Positions 1 through 5,511 of a DNA stretch of 5,511 nucleotides are shown here, in pieces; the stretch's first letter is position 1, and each line of letters starts with the position of its first letter. The notes beneath the pieces are model-generated. The model searched no databases, had not been told where the DNA came from, and worked only from the letters and a program-made list of their open reading frames with translations. The position numbers and the translations under genes are program-made. Source of the stretch: Calidifonticultor sp964387355 (GTDB lineage Bacteria > Actinomycetota > Humimicrobiia > Humimicrobiales > Humimicrobiaceae); assembly GCA_964387355.1 (NCBI GenBank), contig CAYLWJ010000147.1:1-5511 (forward strand), read 5' to 3'.

Positions 1-1151
1 ATGCTGGAGGTGAGTTTTTATACAAATTAGTAAAAAAGGTAGATGTACCAGTGGTTATTAGTTCTATTCCTGAGCCGGAAGCTTTGTATAAACCACCTTA
101 CAAGAAGAGGTACGCATCTTATTGTGGTGGGCAATGGAATATGAATATGTGTTATCTTGCTGGAATAAAAGCAAAATTTTTATTTGGTCTACCATCAGAA
201 GAGGAATTCATTAAAAAATTAGATTACAGTTTAAAAGCAATTGAGGTTATAAATAAACTTAATTATTGGAAAGTTTGCTTAATTGGAAGTAAAACTCCTG
301 GTTATTATGGAGCTATATTTTCAGAGGACATGCTAATGAGAAAATTTAATTCTATAATTACCTATTTGGATTTTGGAACAATTAATATTTTGAAAGATAA
401 AATTAGTGATAAGGAAGCATATGAATTCATAAAAAATTATTTTAAAAAAGACCAAATTAGTTATTTATTATCTAAAGAACAATTAAATAACACAGTAAAG
501 ACGTATTTAGTGTTAGAAAAATATGCAAAAGAAAATAATATAGATTCATTTACTATGAAGTGTGTGCCTGAAACAGTTGACTTATTGGGTATTTGTCCAT
601 GTGGTATTAATTCTTTATTAACAGAAAATAATTATATTAGTGGCTGTGAGGGTGACATTTTGTCAACACTTACAATGCAGATATGTTATTTATTAAACAA
701 GAAAAAGCCTTTACAAGTTGATATAATGTCTATAAGAGAAAAAGATGATTCATTACTTTTATGGCACTGTGGTGCTGGAGCTCCATCAATTGCTAATGGA
801 AACGTTGTAAAATACACAAACAGCCCAATACTTTGCGACAGAAGTGGAAGTCCATTAGGAGTGTGTGTTGATTTTATTCCTAAATATGAGGATGTTACTT
901 TGTGTCAGTTAAGTGAGGATTGGCAAAAAGGCAATTACAGGTTTTTTGTTGCTTATGGTAATATGATAGAAACAAAACCGTTTATTGGTGGAAACTCAAT
1001 AAAAGTAAAATTTAAAATTGCTGCTGAAGCATTAGGTTTTTATATTACAGAAAATTACCTCCCTCATCATTTTCAGGTCACTGGTGGTAATTTATGTGGT
1101 TTTATTAAGGAGATTTGTTTTTGGAAAAGCATAGATTTATTAGAAGTTTAA
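1..1151 (+). CDS. L-fucose/L-arabinose isomerase-family protein, C-terminal part (5' end outside window)
   Basis: The frame is open to the left edge; the first whole codon is at 3 and 382 residues are visible. It continues upstream through the GTG at 51 without a stop, so that GTG is an internal Val, not a start. Family hallmarks occur in order: a PEPEA segment (66-83), CGGQWNMN (124-147), KCVPE with Glu at 570-572, GCEGD with Glu 648-650 and Asp 654-656, WHCG with His 765-767, and an HH pair at 1065-1070 near the C-terminus. In fucose and arabinose isomerases, Glu/Asp/His residues in such motifs bind the divalent metal that catalyses aldose-ketose isomerisation. About 80-100 N-terminal residues are probably missing, judged from usual family length. 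Fourteen cysteines are visible, which is unusually many. It ends in TAA 39 bp before the GRE start and looks like the same transcript. The family is secure; the substrate is unknown, and members outside true FucI/AraA are often uncharacterised. Confidence 0.85.
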   Translation, partial: AGGEFLYKLVKKVDVPVVISSIPEPEALYKPPYKKRYASYCGGQWNMNMCYLAGIKAKFLFGLPSEEEFIKKLDYSLKAIEVINKLNYWKVCLIGSKTPGYYGAIFSEDMLMRKFNSIITYLDFGTINILKDKISDKEAYEFIKNYFKKDQISYLLSKEQLNNTVKTYLVLEKYAKENNIDSFTMKCVPETVDLLGICPCGINSLLTENNYISGCEGDILSTLTMQICYLLNKKKPLQVDIMSIREKDDSLLLWHCGAGAPSIANGNVVKYTNSPILCDRSGSPLGVCVDFIPKYEDVTLCQLSEDWQKGNYRFFVAYGNMIETKPFIGGNSIKVKFKIAAEALGFYITENYLPHHFQVTGGNLCGFIKEICFWKSIDLLEV

Positions 1152-1176
1152 TATTTAATTTTAAACTAACGTCATT

Positions 1177-1181
1177 GGAGG
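1177..1181 (+). promoter_or_regulatory. Shine-Dalgarno site that sets the GRE start
   Basis: GGAGG lies 9 nt before the ATG at 1191. An in-frame GTG at 1182 directly abuts this site, leaving no room for ribosome spacing. The ATG at 1191 is therefore the better start, giving 745 rather than 748 residues. Confidence 0.85.
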
Positions 1182-1190
1182 GTGATTTTA

Positions 1191-3428
1191 ATGAACGAAA
1201 GAATAGCAAAACTTAAAAATCTTTTTTTAGAAAATTCTCATCATAAATACAGATTAAATAACTTTGAGTGTTCAATAATTAATGATGAGACAAAAAAACT
1301 CCCGTTAATAATAAGGAAGGCATTGGCTTTTAAGAAAGCAGTGGAAGAAATGCCGATATATATACAAGATGGAGAGTTAATAATTGGTGGTAGAACTATT
1401 TTTAATTTGCCAGTGCATCATACAGATGAAGAATTTGAAATCTCTAAATACTCTAACAATAATATTTATAATCCAGTATTTAATAATGTTTATAATGAAA
1501 GTATTGACGAAGTTGGTGATAAAGTAGCTGATACTAATCCCCCTAATTACCAAAAAATTATTAATAATGGTCTACAATGGTATTGGAACTTTGCTGATGA
1601 TAAATTAAAAAAAAATGACCTTAATGAGGAACAAGTTAATTTTTATAAGGCAGTAAAAATAGTTATAGATGGAGCAAAGAATCATATAAAAAGGTATGTT
1701 GATTTAATAGATAAGAAATTATCAGAAGAAAACATTGAAGATAAAAGAAGAAAAGAACTAGAGTTAATAAAAGAAAATATTTCATATATTATTAAAAATC
1801 CTCCAAAAACATTTTTTCAAGCATTACAACTAATGTATTTTATTCATTCACTTTTGTGGATTGAATCAATTTGTTTAGTATCATTTGATAGAATAGATCA
1901 ATATTTATACCCTTTATATAAAAATGATATTGAAAAAGGTATTCTAGACATTGATAAAGCTACTGAGATAATTCAGTGTTTTTTAATCAAGATTAATCAT
2001 GAAATAGACAGACCTAATAACCGTTTTGATTGGCTTAAGGGTGATACTGGTCAGACAATAACTCTTGGTGGGATAAAGTCTGGGGCTTTAATTGAGAATG
2101 GTGATAATGAGTTAACCTATCTTTTCATGGATGCAATCAAAGACCTTAAATTAACAGACCCTCATATTCATGTTAGATTAGGTCAAAATTCTAATGATAA
2201 AACTTGGGATAAAGTGTTAGAATTGATTTCTTTAGGGTTAGGTGTTCCTGTAATAGACTGGGATGAAAATATTATAGAAAGTTTACGTAATGTTGGAATA
2301 TATTCAGAGCAAGACATTGCAAATTACTGTGGAACAGGCTGTTGGGAAATTATAATTGGTGGTAAAACTAGTTACAGACAATGCGGTAATATTGACCTTT
2401 TAAGACCACTTGAATGGGTATTGTTTAGTGGGAAAAATCCTATCCATGAAGATCCTAATATAAAACCGCCTATTGATAACAAATTTATGGGTATAAATAT
2501 TGGTAAATTATCCAATTTAAAAACTTTTGAGCATTTTATGAATGCTTATAAAGCTGAATTAAGATACTACATACTAATGGTCGTTTCTAATGTTATTAAA
2601 ACTAGCTTAGGCTATAGCCCCTTTTTGTCTACTTTTGTTGAAGACTGTCTTGAATTAGGTAAGGATATAAAAGATGGCGGAGCAAGATATAAAGAGACTG
2701 ATTTACAAGCTTCATCATTAGCAAATGCTGCAGACTCTCTTTATACTATAAAAAAACTTGTTTATGAACAAAAAGAATTAAATTTAGATGAACTGGCTAA
2801 TATTTTGCTAAACAATTATGAAAAATATGAGGATTTAAGACAAAAAATAGTAAACAAATTGCCAAAATTTGGAAATGATATAGATGAGGTAGATTATATT
2901 GCAAAAGAAGTAGCTGAGTTCTTTTCAGATGAAGTTACAAGATACATTAATGGCTGGGGAGGACCTTTTAGGGCTAGAATTGCAGGTGCAAGTTCTTATG
3001 TTGACAATATTAAGTTTATCGGGGCAACACCTGATGGTAGAAGAATAGGTGACTACACTAGCTTAAATTCATCACCCCAGTTGGGTATGGATAAAAATGG
3101 CCCTACTGCTTTGTTAAGAAGTATATCCAAGATTGATACAAAAAAGTTTGCAGGTGGATTTATTACAGATCTTAAATTTTCAAAAGATTTATTTAATACT
3201 AAGGAAAATAGAGAAAAGATTAAAAATCTTTTTAAAACCTTTTTTAAGTTAGGTGGCAAACAGCTTCAAGTCAATGTTGTTGATAGTGATACACTAAAAG
3301 ATGCTCAAAAGCACCCAGAACTTTACAAGGATTTGATTGTAAGAGTATGGGGTTTTTCTGCATATTTTGTTGAATTGCCAAAAGAGTTTCAAGACCATGT
3401 GATACAAAGGACAGAATTAGGTATTTAA
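1191..3428 (+). CDS. Glycyl radical enzyme (dehydratase/lyase type), substrate unassigned
   Basis: A complete 745-residue member of the PFL-like GRE family: a cytoplasmic, oxygen-sensitive enzyme that uses a glycyl and then a thiyl radical. The PFL domain fills most of the chain. The active-site motif is GCWE with catalytic Cys384 and Glu386. ATPDGRR and GPTALLRS follow in the C-terminal half. The glycyl loop RVWGFSAYF puts the radical on Gly721, 24 residues from the end. Cys-x-Glu is typical of GREs that eliminate water, amines or sulfonate, or decarboxylate; PFL itself has adjacent cysteines, so this is not PFL. It is about 40 residues shorter than glycerol dehydratase (787), and the deficit lies before the Cys. 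After the motif, GGKTSYRQC places Cys398 where glycerol dehydratase has its substrate-binding Asp447 (my alignment, anchored on GKT). Trp after the catalytic Cys also differs from the common Val. The start was chosen by its Shine-Dalgarno site. The companion activase is two genes downstream. GRE identity is near certain; the substrate is open. Confidence 0.95.
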   Translation: MNERIAKLKNLFLENSHHKYRLNNFECSIINDETKKLPLIIRKALAFKKAVEEMPIYIQDGELIIGGRTIFNLPVHHTDEEFEISKYSNNNIYNPVFNNVYNESIDEVGDKVADTNPPNYQKIINNGLQWYWNFADDKLKKNDLNEEQVNFYKAVKIVIDGAKNHIKRYVDLIDKKLSEENIEDKRRKELELIKENISYIIKNPPKTFFQALQLMYFIHSLLWIESICLVSFDRIDQYLYPLYKNDIEKGILDIDKATEIIQCFLIKINHEIDRPNNRFDWLKGDTGQTITLGGIKSGALIENGDNELTYLFMDAIKDLKLTDPHIHVRLGQNSNDKTWDKVLELISLGLGVPVIDWDENIIESLRNVGIYSEQDIANYCGTGCWEIIIGGKTSYRQCGNIDLLRPLEWVLFSGKNPIHEDPNIKPPIDNKFMGINIGKLSNLKTFEHFMNAYKAELRYYILMVVSNVIKTSLGYSPFLSTFVEDCLELGKDIKDGGARYKETDLQASSLANAADSLYTIKKLVYEQKELNLDELANILLNNYEKYEDLRQKIVNKLPKFGNDIDEVDYIAKEVAEFFSDEVTRYINGWGGPFRARIAGASSYVDNIKFIGATPDGRRIGDYTSLNSSPQLGMDKNGPTALLRSISKIDTKKFAGGFITDLKFSKDLFNTKENREKIKNLFKTFFKLGGKQLQVNVVDSDTLKDAQKHPELYKDLIVRVWGFSAYFVELPKEFQDHVIQRTELGI

Positions 3429-3446
3429 TTTTAACAATTACTTTTT

Positions 3447-3451
3447 GGGGG
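3447..3451 (+). promoter_or_regulatory. Ribosome binding site of the PTE-like gene
   Basis: A GGGGG run after a T-tract lies 6 nt before the ATG at 3458. It is a slightly degenerate Shine-Dalgarno (GGGGGA rather than GGAGGA), and it supports both that start and cotranscription across the 29-bp gap. Confidence 0.7.
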
Positions 3452-3457
3452 ATTAAT

Positions 3458-4510
3458 ATGGAAGTTAGTACTGTTTTGGGCAAAATTAGCGTAGATTCTT
3501 TAGGATTGATATCTCCACATGAACATATTTTACTTGATGCTTGGAGCAATATGAAAAATTATCTTCCTGAAATTAAGGAAGTGACAAAAAAAAATTTATT
3601 TAGACAAAAAGTTACAATGTCTGTCCTTGGTGAGTTAAAATTAAATGCGCTAGCTGTATTGGATAATGTTATACTCTCAGATGTTGATGTAGCTATAAAA
3701 GAGCTTATTGAGTTTAAAAAGTTTGGTGGTGACACCATAGTAGATCAAACAAATGAAAATATGGGAAGGGATGTAATAGCCTTAAAAAATATTTCTAGAA
3801 TAACTGGTCTAAATATAATAGTTTCAACAGGCTTCTACCTTGATGCTAATCATCCTGATTATGTCGAGCAAAAAAATGAGGAAGAGCTTGCGCAGATTAT
3901 GGTAAAGGAAATAAAGGAAGGGATTGATGATACTGGAATTAGAGCTGGTATCATTGGTGAAATTGGAGTAAGTAGAGGAATATTGCCTGATGAGAAAAAG
4001 GTGCTTAAAGCAGCAGCGCTTGCACAAAAAGAGACAGGAGTGCCCCTATCTGTGCATATTTGGCCCTTTGGTTTTGATGGAGTAGAGGTAGTAAATATCT
4101 TGAAAAAAAAAGGTGCAGATATAGAAAAGCTCATTATTTGTCATGTTGATGGACATACAAATGTTAATTACTGTAAAGAATTACTTTCAGAAGGTTGCTA
4201 TATAGAGTTTGATCATTTTGGAAAAGAATACAGAGAAGTCAGGGATGACGGAATCTATATTATTCCAAATGATTTAGAAAGACTAAATATTATTAAAACT
4301 CTGATAAGGAGTGATTCTGGATATCTAAACAAGATACTGATATCTACTGACAGGTGTCTTAAAATGGAGCTTATTAAGTATGGAGGTTTTGGCTACTCTC
4401 ATATATTAAAAAATATAGTTCCATACATGAAAAAACTAGATTTTTCTGAGAATGATATTGAAGTTTTGATTTACAAAAATCCTCATAGATTATTTTCACA
4501 CAAAAAATAA
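3458..4510 (+). CDS. Phosphotriesterase-homology metal-dependent hydrolase (COG1735, possible lactonase)
   Basis: A complete 350-residue TIM-barrel amidohydrolase-superfamily protein, presumably cytoplasmic (no signal peptide seen). All binuclear metal ligands are visible: the HxH of SPHEH (His21, His23), a bridging acid in GEIG (Glu168), His200 in VHIWP, His229 in CHVDGH, and Asp298 in STD. A Glu at the bridging position is as in E. coli PHP; true phosphotriesterase has a carboxylated Lys. The segment from DNVILSD to NMGRD (about residues 66-104) is also typical of the family. Characterised bacterial relatives include lactonases acting on sugar or sugar-phosphate lactones, so hydrolysis of a carbohydrate lactone or ester in this pathway is plausible but inferred; organophosphate hydrolysis is not implied. 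Its length fits PTE/PLL proteins and exceeds E. coli PHP (292). It lies 29 bp after the GRE, between it and the activase, which suggests a role in the same pathway. A short AT-rich inverted repeat spans its stop codon. Confidence 0.9.
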   Translation: MEVSTVLGKISVDSLGLISPHEHILLDAWSNMKNYLPEIKEVTKKNLFRQKVTMSVLGELKLNALAVLDNVILSDVDVAIKELIEFKKFGGDTIVDQTNENMGRDVIALKNISRITGLNIIVSTGFYLDANHPDYVEQKNEEELAQIMVKEIKEGIDDTGIRAGIIGEIGVSRGILPDEKKVLKAAALAQKETGVPLSVHIWPFGFDGVEVVNILKKKGADIEKLIICHVDGHTNVNYCKELLSEGCYIEFDHFGKEYREVRDDGIYIIPNDLERLNIIKTLIRSDSGYLNKILISTDRCLKMELIKYGGFGYSHILKNIVPYMKKLDFSENDIEVLIYKNPHRLFSHKK

Positions 4511-4519
4511 ATTTTTTGT
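4500..4519 (+). repeat. Perfect inverted repeat spanning the PTE-like gene stop codon
   Basis: ACAAAAAA (4500-4507) pairs with TTTTTTGT (4512-4519) around a TAAA loop that contains the TAA stop. The 8-bp stem has only one G-C pair, so the hairpin would be weak. A conventional intrinsic terminator would need a GC-rich stem, so I do not call one. It could mildly slow polymerase or be A/T-tract chance. Confidence 0.4.
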
Positions 4520-4540
4520 ATTATATTTTGAATTTTTTGT
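4510..4540. repeat. 10-bp direct repeat with 21-bp period in the 74-bp gap before the activase gene
   Basis: AATTTTTTGT occurs at 4510-4519 and again at 4531-4540, about two helical turns apart, so both copies would face the same side of the DNA. The left arm of the inverted repeat at 4500 is a near-complement of the same word. The rest of the gap (4541-4584) is AT-rich, with TTAATTAA at 4551-4558. Operator-like spacing is possible, but such words arise easily in DNA this rich in A and T. Confidence 0.35.
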
Positions 4541-4568
4541 TGCATAACATTTAATTAAAAAATATAGA
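4540..4568 (+). promoter_or_regulatory. Weak candidate internal promoter for the activase gene
   Basis: TTGCAT (4540-4545), a 17-bp spacer and TATAGA (4563-4568) resemble a sigma-A promoter. Transcription would begin about 10 nt before the ATG at 4585, giving an almost leaderless mRNA; that would fit the missing Shine-Dalgarno. The match is partial and AT-rich DNA produces such matches readily. Confidence 0.18.
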
Positions 4569-4584
4569 TAAAAATAAAAATAAA

Positions 4585-5511
4585 ATGAGCTTGGGTTTAA
4601 TATTTGATATTAAAAGATTTGCAATTTATGATGGTCCAGGTATAAGGACTACTATTTTTTTTAAAGGGTGTGGTCTAAACTGCATATGGTGTCATAATCC
4701 TGAGGGCATAAGAACAAATTTAGAATTATTTTATAATCCTAATAAATGTATTAATTGTAATATTTGTTTTAGCGTATGTCCGGTTAAAAAAGTGGCAAAA
4801 TCTATACAAAATAGATTTAATACTAGTATTAATTGTCTAGATAACTGTATTAAATGTTATGATAACTGTCCAACTAATGCAATTTATAAAAAAGGGGAAT
4901 ACTACTCAGTTGACAAACTTGTTAATTTGTGTTGCAAAGACAACGAATTCTATAAAATCTCTGATGGTGGTGTTACACTATCTGGTGGAGAGCCTTTATT
5001 GCAAATAGACTTTGTGGAAAAATTTTTGCAAGCTTTAGTAAATAAAAATATAAATATTGTTGTAGATACTTCAGGATATGTTAAGTGGTCGAGTATTGAG
5101 AAAATTGTAAACTTAGTTGACTTGTTTTTATTTGATTTTAAATTTTTTGATGAAAAAAGGCATATTGAATATACAGGAGCATCTAATAAAATTATTTTAG
5201 AAAATTTAAAAAAATTAAGTTTGATAACAAAGAAGATTATTATAAGAATACCGATGATTCCAGGAATAACGGATACTGATGACAATCTAAAAGAAATAGC
5301 GTTTTTTATTAAAAGAGAATTTTTAGATATAATAAGGGTGGAATTATTACCATACAATCCTTTAGCCCAAACAAAATATTGTATTAAAGGAGTTAATAAT
5401 GTTGGAATAAAGCACTATTTCAGCAATGGTTTGGAAAGTCAAACCAAAGAGTTATTATTTAATAAAAAAAATATATTTAAAGCTTTTTCAATTAACACCA
5501 AAGTACTTTAT
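4585..5511 (+). CDS. Glycyl radical enzyme activating enzyme, radical SAM (3' end at window edge)
   Basis: An open frame of 309 codons runs from ATG 4585 to the last base with no stop. It transfers an electron to S-adenosylmethionine and abstracts hydrogen from the GRE glycine, here presumably Gly721 of the enzyme at 1191-3428. Visible in order: FAIYDGPGIRTTIFFKGC, an activase signature; the radical-SAM cluster Cys29-x3-Cys33-x2-Cys36 followed by HNPEG; a ferredoxin-like insert with Cys55, 58, 61, 65 and Cys84, 88, 91, 95, enough for two extra [4Fe-4S] clusters; SGGEP (133-137), the SAM-binding motif; DTSGY (161-165); FDFKFFD; EYTGASN; RIPMIPGITDTDDN; and LLPYNPLAQTKY. The two-cluster insert is typical of activases of non-PFL GREs, whereas PflA lacks it. 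Usual length is about 300 residues, so only a short tail should be missing. No Shine-Dalgarno is seen before the ATG, which follows an A-rich stretch; the nearest upstream in-frame stop is at 4552-4554, and the signature begins within 12 codons of this ATG. Confidence 0.95.
   Translation, partial: MSLGLIFDIKRFAIYDGPGIRTTIFFKGCGLNCIWCHNPEGIRTNLELFYNPNKCINCNICFSVCPVKKVAKSIQNRFNTSINCLDNCIKCYDNCPTNAIYKKGEYYSVDKLVNLCCKDNEFYKISDGGVTLSGGEPLLQIDFVEKFLQALVNKNINIVVDTSGYVKWSSIEKIVNLVDLFLFDFKFFDEKRHIEYTGASNKIILENLKKLSLITKKIIIRIPMIPGITDTDDNLKEIAFFIKREFLDIIRVELLPYNPLAQTKYCIKGVNNVGIKHYFSNGLESQTKELLFNKKNIFKAFSINTKVLY

Noticed and set aside
51..53. GTG as start of the isomerase-family gene
   Set aside because: The frame is open from base 3 and the upstream residues read like family sequence (PVVISSIPEPEA); there is no ribosome binding site before it. 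The gene starts outside the window.
1182..1184. GTG as start of the GRE
   Set aside because: It abuts the GGAGG core, so spacing is impossible; ATG 1191 has ideal 9-nt spacing.
1191..3428. Annotation as pyruvate formate-lyase (formate C-acetyltransferase)
   Set aside because: PFL has two adjacent active-site cysteines; this protein has Cys-Trp-Glu as in the dehydratase/lyase GREs, and its activase has the extra ferredoxin-type clusters that PflA lacks.
1152..3434. 13-bp word TATTTAATTTTAA after the first gene (1152-1164) and at the end of the GRE gene (3422-3434)
   Set aside because: It is pure A/T and overlaps the GRE stop codon at the second site; this is likely coincidence and not a regulatory repeat.
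3053..4134. Several short minus-strand open frames across the GRE 3' end and the PTE-like gene
   Set aside because: All lie inside strongly supported genes, have Phe/Ser/Ile-rich shadow composition and no domain signatures.
4500..4540. Intrinsic terminator between the PTE-like gene and the activase
   Set aside because: The only hairpin has a stem of A-T pairs with one G-C pair; it is too weak, and the downstream activase belongs functionally to the same unit.
4950..5357. Open frame on the minus strand
   Set aside because: It is antisense to the well-conserved radical-SAM core of the activase, has no recognisable protein features and looks like a shadow of A/T-rich codons.

Overview
The window looks like part of one catabolic operon from a low-GC, strictly anaerobic bacterium, most likely a Bacillota/Clostridia-type organism. 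The grounds are very AT-rich DNA, heavy AGA/AGG and AAA/TTA codon use, strong purine-rich Shine-Dalgarno sites at two gene starts, and an oxygen-sensitive glycyl radical enzyme (GRE) with its radical-SAM activase. Species cannot be read from the sequence.

Layout, all on the + strand. (1) 1-1151: the C-terminal ~382 residues of an L-fucose/L-arabinose isomerase-family protein; its true start lies left of the window. (2) 1191-3428: a complete 745-residue GRE of the dehydratase/lyase type (GCWE active-site motif, RVWGFSA glycyl-radical loop) with no substrate assignment. (3) 3458-4510: a complete 350-residue phosphotriesterase-homology (COG1735) metallohydrolase with every expected metal ligand. 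(4) 4585-5511: a GRE-activating enzyme (radical SAM plus two [4Fe-4S] ferredoxin-type motifs), open to the right edge but close to full length. The gaps are 39, 29 and 74 bp. The first two hold good ribosome binding sites. The third is almost pure A/T, has no visible ribosome binding site, and carries a short inverted repeat over a stop codon and a 21-bp-spaced direct repeat.

How the genes may work together (inference): the activase makes the glycyl radical on the GRE, and the GRE carries out a radical elimination or related C-X cleavage. The isomerase-family protein and the PTE-like hydrolase, a family that includes sugar-lactone and sugar-phosphate-lactone hydrolases, would handle a carbohydrate-like substrate before or after that step. 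The GRE is not pyruvate formate-lyase. An anchored comparison with glycerol dehydratase suggests that the substrate-binding Asp is replaced by Cys, so it is probably not a standard glycerol or propanediol dehydratase. The four-gene combination with an unassigned GRE is the main point of interest. No RNA genes, mobile elements or CRISPR were seen, and no stretch over 300 bases lacks a gene.
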